Source: an uncultured Ignavibacteriota bacterium (GTDB lineage: Bacteria; Bacteroidota; Ignavibacteria; Tepidaquicellales; Tepidaquicellaceae). From it: a DNA stretch of 39,673 nt. Location of the stretch: the NCBI GenBank assembly GCA_937959065.1, contig CALGOI010000047.1:1-39673 (forward strand). The letters run 5' to 3'. Each line of letters starts with the position of its first letter. Within the stretch, counting starts at the first letter, position 1. Positions 17,128 through 26,591 of this stretch are shown piece by piece. The position numbers were made by a program, and so were the translations under genes. Below the pieces are notes generated by a model. That model was not told where the DNA came from. It did not search any database and saw only the letters and a list, made by a program, of their open reading frames with translations.

Positions 17128-18635
17128 CTGTATGTCTCGTGATTTTTCTTTACCCAGTTTGATGTGCCGCTATTTATAACTTTTACTTTACCGCGTGAAG
17201 TGTTTTCTTCCTTTGCCTTGAATAAACAAGCACCTAATGCAATGGCTCTTTCAATTTCAGCACTCCCCGGTATGTTGTCTTTGTTGTATATCTCAGGGAT
17301 GAATTCTCTCTCAACATATTGTGTATCATAGTCACCGTTTAGATATGCCTCTGAATTCAATAGAGCTGATAGAAATTCCACATTGGTCTTTACTCCCGAT
17401 ATTATATAATTCTTTAATGCTTCATCCATTTTCCTTATAGCAATCTCTCTCGTCTTTCCGTGTGCGATTAATTTCGCTATCATTGAGTCATAGTAGATTG
17501 AGATCTCATCTCCCTCTACTATACCTGTATCTTCCCTTAACCCATTACCGGGAATACTGCTTATATAATTTATCTTTCCGATGGATGGAAGGAAATTATT
17601 ATCCGGGTCCTCCGCGCATATCCTGCATTCTATTGTATATCCCTCGAATTTCACATCGTCCTGCTTCATCGAAAGCTCATGTCCGGATGCAGCAAGTATT
17701 TGTTCTCGTACAAGATCTGTATCGGTTCGCATTTCCGTAATAGGATGCTCTACCTGTAATCTGGTGTTCATTTCGAGGAAGTAATAATTCCTTTCATTAT
17801 CCACAATAAACTCAACCGTCCCTGCATTTGTATATCCCGCCGCTTTTGCCAGTCTTTTGGCACATTCGCCCATTTCCTGCTTGAGATCTTCGTTCATAAT
17901 AACCGAAGGAGTCTCCTCGATAATCTTCTGATGCCTTCTCTGCATCGAACATTCTCTCTCGCCGAGATGGATAACGTTCCCATGCTCATCTGCCATAATC
18001 TGGAATTCAATGTGCCTTCCGGCTACTACATACTTTTCTATAAATACACTCTCATCTCCAAAGGATGCCCGGGCTTCATTTTGAGACATTCTCAGAGCGC
18101 TTTCAAAATCCTTTTCCTCTCTTACGATGCGCATACCTTTTCCGCCGCCGCCCGCCGCCGCCTTTATTAAAACCGGATACCCTATGCCATCTGCTATTTT
18201 CTTTGCTTCATTAATATCTGTTATCGGTTCTTCTGTTCCGGGAACTGTCGGCACATTATTTTTTATAGCTAAGGTTTTTGCCATCGTCTTGTCGCCAAGT
18301 GCCTTGATCGCTTCCGCTGACGGGCCAATAAACTTTATCCCGTTATCTGCGCAAAGCTGTGAGAAGTATGCTCTCTCAGAAAGGAAACCATATCCGGGGT
18401 GAATTGCATCTGCCCCGCTCATCTTAGCGATCTCGATTATCTTGTCTGCCATTAAATAGCTCTCTGATGCAGGGGACGGACCGAGATGATAAGCTTCACT
18501 GGCATACCTTGTGTATAACGAGTTCCTGTCGAAATCAGAATAAACGGCGACTGTATCGATTCCCATCTCTCGGGCGGTGGTGATTACCCTAACCGCTATC
18601 TCACCTCTGTTAGCTATTAATATCTTTTTTATCAT
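17124..18635 (-). CDS. Biotin carboxylase subunit of an acyl-CoA carboxylase
   Basis: A 503-residue ATP-grasp enzyme that carboxylates biotin using bicarbonate and ATP. Numbered from the ATG at 18635: IANRGEIAVRV (7-17), the glycine-rich ATP loop AAGGGGKGM (160-168), ERECSMQRRHQKIIEE and the catalytic FLEMNTRLQVEHPITE (286-301). It is longer than AccC (about 450) by a C-terminal tail seen in acyl-CoA carboxylase alpha chains, so PccA/MccA-type function is more likely than fatty-acid ACC; the split from its carrier is a variation. A frame extending to 18686 adds 17 basic residues that overlap gmd and was rejected. No carboxyltransferase beta subunit is in the window. Confidence 0.9.
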   Translation of the reverse strand: MIKKILIANRGEIAVRVITTAREMGIDTVAVYSDFDRNSLYTRYASEAYHLGPSPASESYLMADKIIEIAKMSGADAIHPGYGFLSERAYFSQLCADNGIKFIGPSAEAIKALGDKTMAKTLAIKNNVPTVPGTEEPITDINEAKKIADGIGYPVLIKAAAGGGGKGMRIVREEKDFESALRMSQNEARASFGDESVFIEKYVVAGRHIEFQIMADEHGNVIHLGERECSMQRRHQKIIEETPSVIMNEDLKQEMGECAKRLAKAAGYTNAGTVEFIVDNERNYYFLEMNTRLQVEHPITEMRTDTDLVREQILAASGHELSMKQDDVKFEGYTIECRICAEDPDNNFLPSIGKINYISSIPGNGLREDTGIVEGDEISIYYDSMIAKLIAHGKTREIAIRKMDEALKNYIISGVKTNVEFLSALLNSEAYLNGDYDTQYVEREFIPEIYNKDNIPGSAEIERAIALGACLFKAKEENTSRGKVKVINSGTSNWVKKNHETYR

Positions 18636-18651
18636 AGTGCTTAGAAATCTT

Positions 18652-19632
18652 TTATTTCTGTTTCCAGTCGAAAAACGCCGCTTCATCTTCGACGAGCTTC
18701 TCTATCAGTTCATCGAAGGAAATATCGTAATTCCAGTTCAGGTTCTGCTTTGCTTTTGAATTGTCTCCGTATATTATCTCCAGATCTACCGGTCGGTAAA
18801 GCTTCTTGCTGAATTCAACCCCTCTATCGTAATCCACTCCCGTTGAATCGAATACTTTCTTCGTGAAATCTTCCAGCGTATTTGCTTCACCTGAACATAT
18901 TATGTAATCGTCTGCCGTATCCTGCTGAAGCATTAACCACATTGCCTTAACGTATTCCGGCGCGTATCCCCAATCCCTGCTGATAGCAAGATTTCCAAGG
19001 GTTATTTTATCTGTTAATCCCCTTGAGATTCTTAATGCACCTTCAAGTATCTTCTTTGTAACGAAATTCTCACCCCTGAGTGCTGACTCATGATTAAATA
19101 GTATTCCACATGCAGCATAGAGATTATAAGCTTCCCTGTAATTTACAGTTATCCAGTGTGCCGACGCTTTTGATATGCTGTATGGGCTTACCGGGTGAAG
19201 TACAGTCTCCTCTGTTACAGGAAGATTCTCCGGCTTCATCCTGCCGTACATTTCACTGCTCGATGCATTGTAAAATCTTGTCTCCGGGCTGACATTGCGG
19301 ATTGCCTCCAGCATGTTCGCCGTCGATATTATATTAAATTCAAGCGTTCCTATCGGCTGCTCGAACGAGAGACCAACCGAACTCTGTGCCGCCAGGTTAT
19401 ACATCTCGTCCGGCTTATGCTCTTTAATTAGTCGGAGTATATTAGAAAGATCTAATAGGTTTGCTTTTACTAATTGTACATCGTTTAATATTCCCAGGTA
19501 TTTCAGGTTTATATTTCGTGTATCTGATGTGTCGCGCGTTATGCCGGTTACACTGTACCCTTTATCGAGTAGGAATTTCGATAGGTAAGCGCCGTCCTGC
19601 CCTGTTATACCTGTTATTAAAGCTCTCTTCAT
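18652..19632 (-). CDS. gmd: GDP-mannose 4,6-dehydratase
   Basis: A short-chain-type NDP-sugar dehydratase that converts GDP-mannose to GDP-4-keto-6-deoxymannose, the precursor of GDP-rhamnose, GDP-fucose, perosamine and similar sugars. Visible are the NADP-binding loop GITGQDGAYL (8-17), NASSSEMYG (122-130) with the catalytic Ser/Glu, and PYSISK (150-155) with the Y151/K155 pair, then NHESALRGENFVTKK where the family usually has NHESPRRGETFVTRK. At 326 residues it is a little shorter than typical Gmd (about 340-370). Its start overlaps the YfhO gene stop by 4 bases. No reductase or transaminase for the next step is in the window. Confidence 0.88.
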   Translation of the reverse strand: MKRALITGITGQDGAYLSKFLLDKGYSVTGITRDTSDTRNINLKYLGILNDVQLVKANLLDLSNILRLIKEHKPDEMYNLAAQSSVGLSFEQPIGTLEFNIISTANMLEAIRNVSPETRFYNASSSEMYGRMKPENLPVTEETVLHPVSPYSISKASAHWITVNYREAYNLYAACGILFNHESALRGENFVTKKILEGALRISRGLTDKITLGNLAISRDWGYAPEYVKAMWLMLQQDTADDYIICSGEANTLEDFTKKVFDSTGVDYDRGVEFSKKLYRPVDLEIIYGDNSKAKQNLNWNYDISFDELIEKLVEDEAAFFDWKQK

Positions 19633-22250
19633 CCTTTGTTTTCTTCTTCACCCTTTCCATCATTGTCGTCTTTCTTCTCTTCCTTCTTTGCTTCTCCGGA
19701 GTTCTTCTTTGACATATATGCGCTGCCGATGCCGCCGATCAACAGCAGCACAACAAATATATTCGCTGCGAAACTTATAGCCTTACCTGTTGCATATGAT
19801 TGCGGCTCGAATTTAAATTCCACTTTATGCTGTCCCGCCGGTACTATTATTGACCTGAATAAGTAATCCGTCTTGTAAACTTCTGTCTCCTTGCTGTCTA
19901 CATACGCCTTCCATCCTGCCGGATAGTAAATCTCGCTGAGAACAAGCATATTGTTACCGGTTGCGTTTACATCGTATGTAATATGGTGAATACCAAAATC
20001 GGTTATTGTCGCGCTTGCGCCCGAATCCGGTTTATCGATCTGGATACCCGGGTCTTCTTCCAGCATTGCAGTTGTCCTCGGATTGAATGTCCCGTCCCTC
20101 ATCCCGTTAAGTATATTCAAACCACTCTCTACTTTGTACTCATCTACAAAAAACGCTCTCGGCAGCGCGTCAGGATTAAGATAAACTATCTTAGCTCCCT
20201 GGAATACTGGCTTGAAGTTAACTGTATCAGCAAAAGGTTTGTCTGTTATCAGGTACTTTACATTAGCAGCATCCAGCAGATTTGGATTGAGGTCGCCTGC
20301 AATATCTATAGCATCCTGGTAATTCCTTATCTTTGCTCCGTGATACCCGTTAAACTGGTGTATTTTATAGAATGCAAGGAAGTTGCTCGTAATCATTCTC
20401 TCACCATTATACTCCGCTACTCTGTAACGGAATGGCTCAGGGTCGTTACTTTGTATATAATTTATATAATCCTTCTGTGCGAATAGTGTAGCCTTATCCT
20501 GCGGGTTATCCCAGTGTAAGGTCTTCCCGCTGATATTCCACAGGTCGAATACACTTATTACTATCACTATACCCGCCATTAATCCGGCTGTCATTTTCTT
20601 CTGTGAGTAAAAGTATGCCGTCCCAATAACTATCAGCATTAAGATCGAATGTAGCCTCAGATCGCTTATAACATTCTCATACGCATATGGCACAACCTGC
20701 TGGCTTAGATATTGATCGACCTGCTGAGGTGGTGCACCCTGCTGCTTGTACTCCATAGCTTTAGGACCTGTAAGTACACTTTCCCTGTATGAATCCTCAA
20801 ATCCTATCAATGAGAAAATGAACATCAAACCGGCTAATCCCATTAATACAAACGATACCTTCTTGAACTTTTCCTGCTGTACCTTATCCTTAACTGAATT
20901 TATTATCGATACCAGTCCGTAACCTGCCAGTATCAGGAATATGAAATCCAGGTAGTAATGTATCATCACCGGTGCCCGGAAACTTCCGAACAACGGGAAG
21001 TAATTAAAGAAAAGATCGAATATTAACGGAAATGTCCGTCCGAACGACAGGAATAAGAAAAACAACATCGCAATGGTTAAGCCCTGGACCGGGGCATTAC
21101 GCTTGAAATTCATAATAATCCCTATCACTGCAAGCAAAAACACTATCACACCAAAATAAACAGGGGAGTCCGTGAATGGCATCTGCCCCCAGTAAGTATT
21201 GGTCCTTTGTCCGTTGACTTCTACATTACCAAATCCGTAGTAATATGGAATAAAGAATGTCAAAACTTCTCCCGGGCTGAATGACCAGTTAGTCGCATAC
21301 TGATAATCCAGCGGTTGATTATTCTGTGTGGCAGGGTTATTCAACTGCTCGATTCCTGCCTGACCTCTTATCGAATATTCGTTGTACTCTTTTACGGACA
21401 ATATTATGTTTGCATCCATCGCAACAGCTATCAAACCTGCCCCGATCAATACTACAGCGCTCTTTAAAAGCGTAATATACCTTTCTTTCCTGATAATTGT
21501 ATATAAAAGTATATATCCGTAATAAACCCCAATAAAAAGGTATGTGTAAAACAGCATTTGTATGTGATGGAAATGCAGCTGCATGTAAATCAACACAGCA
21601 AGTATTGGCAGATAGAGCAATATCCTTTTCCAGTTATCGAATCCCTTGTCTATCATCATATCTATCGTCAGCAATATCAGAGGGAAAAATGCGAACGTCA
21701 TCATCTTTGTATGGTGTCCTACTATTATGAGCTGTATCAGTCCCGTTGCCAGCACTCCGCTCAATGCACAGAATAATGCTACTGTGTTACTCTTAAACTT
21801 ATACCTTATATAAAAATATGTTCCAATGGCAAAAAGGAAATAGTAAGGAATAGTCAGCTTGAATAAATTATCCCCGTCAAAGCTTGTCATTGTACTGTCC
21901 CATATATACGAAAAGAAATTATTTGCAGCAGGAAGTCCCGCTGTCAGTGATGCAAGTGAGGGCATTCCGCCAAAAATGTAAGGCACCCATAAAGGATATA
22001 TTCCGTCACGGCTGGCTTCCTCCAAAAATGTCTTAAAACTGTAGGGAGACAGGTTATCCGGTGAAGAAAATATCTTGCCTCCAAGAATGCCTTCCTGAAA
22101 GAACATCAGTATAGCTAATACTATGATCCCAATGTATATATAATCCTGGTATTTCTCGAATGATGATTCATCGGCGCTTTTCTTTATTTCACCTAAACTC
22201 TTTGTTTGTTTTGATTTCTTCTGGGGGTGCTTTGCCTTTGTTTTTGCCAT
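19629..22250 (-). CDS. YfhO-family polytopic membrane protein
   Basis: An 873-residue membrane protein. A lysine-rich N-terminus precedes the first helix (about 33-50); then come an outward loop with SPDNLSPYSF and YPLWVPYIFGGMPS, characteristic of YfhO proteins, and about a dozen helices up to residue 590. A soluble domain follows (about 600-830) containing YYPAGWKAYVDSKE, then a last helix (about 833-853) and a highly charged Lys/Glu/Asp tail. In Gram-positive bacteria YfhO helps glycosylate lipoteichoic acid; the fold is GT-C-like, so a lipid-linked sugar transferase role at the outer face is plausible here. It is the first gene of the long minus-strand run and diverges from the second flippase. 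Confidence 0.87.
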   Translation of the reverse strand: MAKTKAKHPQKKSKQTKSLGEIKKSADESSFEKYQDYIYIGIIVLAILMFFQEGILGGKIFSSPDNLSPYSFKTFLEEASRDGIYPLWVPYIFGGMPSLASLTAGLPAANNFFSYIWDSTMTSFDGDNLFKLTIPYYFLFAIGTYFYIRYKFKSNTVALFCALSGVLATGLIQLIIVGHHTKMMTFAFFPLILLTIDMMIDKGFDNWKRILLYLPILAVLIYMQLHFHHIQMLFYTYLFIGVYYGYILLYTIIRKERYITLLKSAVVLIGAGLIAVAMDANIILSVKEYNEYSIRGQAGIEQLNNPATQNNQPLDYQYATNWSFSPGEVLTFFIPYYYGFGNVEVNGQRTNTYWGQMPFTDSPVYFGVIVFLLAVIGIIMNFKRNAPVQGLTIAMLFFLFLSFGRTFPLIFDLFFNYFPLFGSFRAPVMIHYYLDFIFLILAGYGLVSIINSVKDKVQQEKFKKVSFVLMGLAGLMFIFSLIGFEDSYRESVLTGPKAMEYKQQGAPPQQVDQYLSQQVVPYAYENVISDLRLHSILMLIVIGTAYFYSQKKMTAGLMAGIVIVISVFDLWNISGKTLHWDNPQDKATLFAQKDYINYIQSNDPEPFRYRVAEYNGERMITSNFLAFYKIHQFNGYHGAKIRNYQDAIDIAGDLNPNLLDAANVKYLITDKPFADTVNFKPVFQGAKIVYLNPDALPRAFFVDEYKVESGLNILNGMRDGTFNPRTTAMLEEDPGIQIDKPDSGASATITDFGIHHITYDVNATGNNMLVLSEIYYPAGWKAYVDSKETEVYKTDYLFRSIIVPAGQHKVEFKFEPQSYATGKAISFAANIFVVLLLIGGIGSAYMSKKNSGEAKKEEKKDDNDGKGEEENKG

Positions 22251-22390
22251 TAAAAAAGTGAGATTATTTCATGAAACTATTCAAAATACGATTTTTCAAT
22301 ACTCTAATAAATACTAAATTAAATTTTTTAAATTGATACTACAAACCGAAGTAAGTAAATTGAAATCAGTTTTTTAAATAATAGATTCAA
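22251..22390. promoter_or_regulatory. Divergent promoter region of the two polysaccharide operons
   Basis: A 140-base, very AT-rich gap separates the start of the long minus-strand run from the plus-strand flippase run. Both must be transcribed from here. On the plus strand TTGATA, 17 bases, then TAAATT is a possible weak sigma-70-type pair around 22334-22362. Nothing convincing was seen on the minus strand. No strong inverted repeat was found. Confidence 0.35.
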
Positions 22391-23878
22391 TTGGGTGTAG
22401 TAAGAAATCAGGCTACTTTTAATACAATTATATCATTCGCAGGACTATTCCTCGGAGCACTTAATATTCTGTTTTTATACAGGATATATTTTACACTCGA
22501 AGAGTTTGGTCTTGTCAATCTTTTGGTTTCCATCACTCTCGTATTCTCCCAGATTTCTGCCCTGGGTACTGTAAATACGATTATCCGGTTTTTCCCTTTT
22601 TTCGAAACTAAAGATAATATTCATCATGGTTTTGTCAATTGGGTAACACTAATATCTCTTATTGGCTTCGCTCTGTTAACTCTTTTCTATATTTTATTCA
22701 GACCCGCTATAGAAAGTGCTTTTATAGAGAATTCCCCGATATATATAGAGTATTACTACGTGATAATCCCTCTCGCAGGTTTCACATTATTATTTAACCT
22801 CTTTGAAGCAATAGCAAGAGCAATACATAGAACAGTTTACTCCGCGTTCCTTAAAGACGTGCTTTTAAGACTATTAACTACTGCTGGGATCCTATTGGTT
22901 GGATTCAAAATGATCACATTTGATGACTTTGTATTGTTTTTCGTGTTCATAAACTTCCTGATTGCTTTACTTGTTTTTCTTCAGCTGGCATTTTCCGGTC
23001 GGTTAAAATTTAATCTAGACTTTACTTCGATACCATTTCCAAAAGTAAAAGAATTTTTTGGATATGGGCTCTTTAGTCTCTTAGCTTTTTCCGCTTATTA
23101 CATTACATTAAATATGTATAGAATAATGATCGGTTCGCTTGTTAGTATCGATATTGTTGGCATATATTCGATTTTTCTTTTTGTTGCAACCGTCATTGCG
23201 TTTCCAACAAGAGCTATAAGCAGGATTATCGTCCCAATTATTGCCGACGCTTGGAAAAAAAATGACACGGAAAAAATACATTCACTCTACAAAAAAACTT
23301 CTCTGATACAACTTATTCTCGCGCTCTGGATTTTTATTGGCATTTGGGCTAATGAACACAATATACTTACCGTACTTAATAAACCGGAATACTACGGATA
23401 TTTTAATATCTTCATCTTCCTGGGAATATCTTTCCTCATAGATGCTACGGGAAGTATTAATTCCGATATTCTTTCAACTTCTGTGAAATTCAAGTTCGAT
23501 ACGCTATTTAATATACTTTTCCTGTTTACCGGTGTACTCCTGAATTTTATTTTTATCCCTGTATATGGGGGTGTTGGGGCTGCAGTAGCTACTGCAGTGG
23601 CGATGTTTGTTTTTAATATCGGGAAATGGTTTTATATTAAACACCAATTCGGTATGCAGCCTTTTGGTATCAAACACATTTATGTTGTTGCTATAGGGGT
23701 TATTACGGTTTTAGTAGGGATTAACTTACCGATTATTGGTAATTTTATCGTTGATGTATTGTATAGAAGTATACTTGTAACAATTTTATTCATTGGATCT
23801 ATATACCTGTTCAAATTCTCTGATGACCTGAATGATTATGTATCACTTTTACTTGTAAAAGCAAAATTAAAGAGATAA
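22391..23878 (+). CDS. Wzx-like polysaccharide flippase
   Basis: A 495-residue polytopic protein of the MOP superfamily with about 14 hydrophobic helices. The start NQATFNTIISFAGLFLGALN and the central YGLFSLLAFSAYYITLNMYRIMIG are typical of O-antigen/polysaccharide flippases. It should move undecaprenyl-linked glycan across the inner membrane. The frame opens with TTG at 22391 and no closer ATG fits the first helix, so the start is uncertain by a few residues. It is clearly distinct from the flippase part of the fusion on the other strand, so the locus has two. Its stop overlaps the methyltransferase start by one base (TAATG). Confidence 0.9.
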   Translation: MGVVRNQATFNTIISFAGLFLGALNILFLYRIYFTLEEFGLVNLLVSITLVFSQISALGTVNTIIRFFPFFETKDNIHHGFVNWVTLISLIGFALLTLFYILFRPAIESAFIENSPIYIEYYYVIIPLAGFTLLFNLFEAIARAIHRTVYSAFLKDVLLRLLTTAGILLVGFKMITFDDFVLFFVFINFLIALLVFLQLAFSGRLKFNLDFTSIPFPKVKEFFGYGLFSLLAFSAYYITLNMYRIMIGSLVSIDIVGIYSIFLFVATVIAFPTRAISRIIVPIIADAWKKNDTEKIHSLYKKTSLIQLILALWIFIGIWANEHNILTVLNKPEYYGYFNIFIFLGISFLIDATGSINSDILSTSVKFKFDTLFNILFLFTGVLLNFIFIPVYGGVGAAVATAVAMFVFNIGKWFYIKHQFGMQPFGIKHIYVVAIGVITVLVGINLPIIGNFIVDVLYRSILVTILFIGSIYLFKFSDDLNDYVSLLLVKAKLKR

Positions 23879-24693
23879 TGGAGATATCTTTTGGTGACAA
23901 ATTTTCTGCTGCTTTAAAGATTTATTCAAAGCTTTTACAAATGCCGGGAAGGACTGCCTTCAAAACATGGTTTAAGCCTGCCGAAAGTACAAGGTATAAT
24001 GAGTTTGCTTATTTTTTGAAACACCTAAAATCACATCCACTCAAAAATGCATATATACTGGATATATCCTCTCCCTATGCAATGGCTTATTTACTTACGG
24101 GTAATGGTAACAGGGTCTTGAAAACTGATATTAATTCAGAGGAGAAATTATCCATTAAAGAAAGCAATTCACTTTCTTTCGCTAAGGAAGACGGTACCGC
24201 TCTCACGTTTACTGATAATACCTTCGACGCGGTTTTTTCGATTAGTGTCATTGAACACATCTATGAAGGATACCTTGATGCTGTTAAAGAAATGGTAAGA
24301 GTTACTAAACCCGGTGGGATTATTTACATTACAACACCTGTATCAGCCAAGATTACCGAGGAATGGATTAACGAAGATATTTATTCTGACCAGCACAAAA
24401 AGACTGATAAAATATTTTTCCAGTACAGATTTTCTGAAAAAGATGTTAATGACATCATAAATTGTGTACCTGGAGCTGAAGTTTTTCAAAAGCATATCTT
24501 CTGGGAAAGAAATGACGGCGATTATGACAGATTCATAGATAAACTTAAAAATACCGGCAAAGGCAGCATTGGTTTCCTTAAAAATTCTTTCCTGAATATG
24601 TTTGTGGGCTCTAAGATTCTTAATAATTCTCCAGGTACGTTTGAACAATCTAAAAGCTTTGGTAATATTTCTCTTATTCTGAAGAAAAAATGA
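23878..24693 (+). CDS. Class I SAM-dependent methyltransferase
   Basis: A 271-residue protein with a Rossmann-type methyltransferase core: LDISSP (61-66) replaces the usual glycine-rich motif I, LKTDI gives the acidic motif II near 84, FDAVFSISVIEHIYEG (117-131) is motif post-II, and KPGGIIYITTP (144-154) is motif III. This is the Methyltransf_11 pattern. Motif I lacks the usual GxG, which may mean altered SAM binding. In this setting it may methylate a glycan or a glycan carrier lipid. The start overlaps the flippase stop by one base and the end overlaps the GT4 by 4 bases. Confidence 0.82.
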   Translation: MEISFGDKFSAALKIYSKLLQMPGRTAFKTWFKPAESTRYNEFAYFLKHLKSHPLKNAYILDISSPYAMAYLLTGNGNRVLKTDINSEEKLSIKESNSLSFAKEDGTALTFTDNTFDAVFSISVIEHIYEGYLDAVKEMVRVTKPGGIIYITTPVSAKITEEWINEDIYSDQHKKTDKIFFQYRFSEKDVNDIINCVPGAEVFQKHIFWERNDGDYDRFIDKLKNTGKGSIGFLKNSFLNMFVGSKILNNSPGTFEQSKSFGNISLILKKK

Positions 24694-25790
24694 ATATACT
24701 CTACGATCATCAGACATTTGCTATGCAGAGATACGGCGGGATCTCACGATATTTCTATGAAACAATTAAACGACTTTTGGAAAATCCTGACCTTGAGATA
24801 TCGTCTTTTATGGGTCTTTTTATAAATGAATATGGTCTTGAAAAGCTAAGGGATGAGTTCACTCACTTCAAAGGAACAAAATACACTCCAAAATTTAAAA
24901 CTAAACTACTTTTTCTGAAATTAAACAGTATCCTCTTCTCGCGGTTTGCTTCAAAATACCCGTTTGACCTGTACCATCAGACTTACTATAATTACCTTCT
25001 TCCCTCATTCAAAGGCAAGCGGGTTATGACAGTACTCGATATGACACACGAGTTCTTCCCGGGCTCATTCCATAAACTCGACAAAACAACCGAATGGAAA
25101 AAACAGTCTATCCCTAAAGCCGATGGGTTCATTTGTATCTCGGAATCGACACGCAGAGACCTCATCAGGCTCTTTAATGTACAGGAAGATAAAGCGCGCG
25201 TGATTTACCTTGGTAATTCAATCGATACAAATGTTACATCGGATAGAATTATTAAAGATAACTATATACTCTTTGTCGGAGATAGGAAAGGTTATAAGAA
25301 TTTTTCTCTGCTACTTGAGGCTTATGCCGGGCTGCCTGAGATAAACAACTCTTTTAAGCTTGTCTGTTACGGAGGAGGACCGCCATCTGAATCGGAAAAA
25401 CAGATTATTAATGACAATAAACTCGATTCAAGAATCATCTTCGACAGCGGTGACGATAAAAAGCTCGCGAATTTTTACAAGTTCGCTTCCGTTTTTGTCT
25501 ACCCGTCAAAGTATGAAGGATTTGGCATCCCTCCGCTCGAAGCAATGTCTATCGGCTGCCCTGTCATCGCATCGAATATAAGCTCAATTCCTGAAGTTGC
25601 AGGTGAAGCCGGTCTCTACATCGATCCGGATAGCCTTGATGATATGAAAAAACAGCTGACTCTAATCCTGACTGATGAGGATGTAAGAACTGACTGTGTT
25701 AAAAAAGGTTTTGAACAGTCGCAAAAATTCAGCTGGGATAAGTGCGCCTCGGAACATTTTGAATTCTACAAGGAGCTGTTATCAAAATGA
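24690..25790 (+). CDS. GT4-type glycosyltransferase
   Basis: A 366-residue GT-B fold enzyme similar in form to mannosyltransferases. The N-terminus MNILYDHQTFAMQRYGGISR has the YGGISRY acceptor loop; DMTHEFFP and GFICISESTRRDL follow, and the donor domain has FVGDRKGYKN and the E-x7-E motif YEGFGIPPLEA (E276, E284). GDP-mannose is a common donor for this subgroup, which fits the presence of gmd, but this is inference. It is coupled by 4-base overlaps to the methyltransferase before it and the GT2 after it. Confidence 0.92.
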   Translation: MNILYDHQTFAMQRYGGISRYFYETIKRLLENPDLEISSFMGLFINEYGLEKLRDEFTHFKGTKYTPKFKTKLLFLKLNSILFSRFASKYPFDLYHQTYYNYLLPSFKGKRVMTVLDMTHEFFPGSFHKLDKTTEWKKQSIPKADGFICISESTRRDLIRLFNVQEDKARVIYLGNSIDTNVTSDRIIKDNYILFVGDRKGYKNFSLLLEAYAGLPEINNSFKLVCYGGGPPSESEKQIINDNKLDSRIIFDSGDDKKLANFYKFASVFVYPSKYEGFGIPPLEAMSIGCPVIASNISSIPEVAGEAGLYIDPDSLDDMKKQLTLILTDEDVRTDCVKKGFEQSQKFSWDKCASEHFEFYKELLSK

Positions 25791-26536
25791 AACCCGTGAT
25801 ATCAATAATAACCGTTGTCTATAATGGAAAAGATGTCCTGCCCAAAACTATCGAGAGTGTCAGAACTCAGGATTATAAGCATATCGAGTACATTGTCATC
25901 GATGGCGGTTCAAAAGACGGGACTCTGGATGTTATCAAAAATAATGGGGATGTGATCTCCGCATGGTCCAGCGAACCCGATAAGGGAATCTACGACGCAA
26001 TGAATAAAGGCTTGAAAAAAGCAACAGGGGATTATGTGTGGTTTCTTAATGCAGGTGATGAGGTTTTTGCTCCGGATACACTGACCAGGGTTTTTTCCAT
26101 GGGTGAAGCCGATGCCTACTACGGTGATGTGGGGTATATCGATGAAAAAGGTGACACACTTGGTACTCGCACCCTAAAAACTCCGCCGCCTGAACTATCC
26201 TGGCGTGAAATGATAAAGGGAATGGTAGTTAGTCACCAGTCATTTATTGTAAAAAGAGAACTGGCTTCAAACTATGACCTCAGGTATAAATATGTTGCCG
26301 ATGTCGACTGGATGATATCTACTCTCAAAAATTGTAAATCTGTAACCAATACCAACATGACTCTTTCCAAATTCCTTGTAGGAGGATTCTCTAAAAAGAA
26401 TATTATCAGATCTAATCGCGAAAGGTTCACTATTCTGCGCAAACACTTCGATCTTCTCGAAGTCCTCAAAAGCCATTTGCTCCTCTCAAAAGACTTCGTT
26501 AAATATTACATGTCCAATAAAAAGAAATACTACTAA
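25787..26536 (+). CDS. GT2-type glycosyltransferase (WcaA-like)
   Basis: A 249-residue GT2 enzyme of a different subgroup from the minus-strand ones: SIITVVYNGKDVL, IDGGSKDGT, SEPDKGIYDAMNKG (62-75) and WFLNAGDEVF (85-94), then MVVSHQSFIVKRE. This layout is common in colanic-acid-type and other capsule transferases. It ends the plus-strand run; the stop lies 55 bases from the convergent end of a secreted protein gene. A 6-bp repeat ATTTGG/CCAAAT (26542-26557) in that gap is too weak to call a terminator. Confidence 0.9.
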   Translation: MKPVISIITVVYNGKDVLPKTIESVRTQDYKHIEYIVIDGGSKDGTLDVIKNNGDVISAWSSEPDKGIYDAMNKGLKKATGDYVWFLNAGDEVFAPDTLTRVFSMGEADAYYGDVGYIDEKGDTLGTRTLKTPPPELSWREMIKGMVVSHQSFIVKRELASNYDLRYKYVADVDWMISTLKNCKSVTNTNMTLSKFLVGGFSKKNIIRSNRERFTILRKHFDLLEVLKSHLLLSKDFVKYYMSNKKKYY

Positions 26537-26591
26537 TAACAATTTGGACACCCAAATGGATACTCTTTAATCTTTTCCCTTTGATTATGAA

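Noticed and set aside
26542..26557. ATTTGG/CCAAAT hairpin between convergent genes as a terminator
   Set aside because: The stem has only six pairs, is mostly AT and is not followed by a T run.
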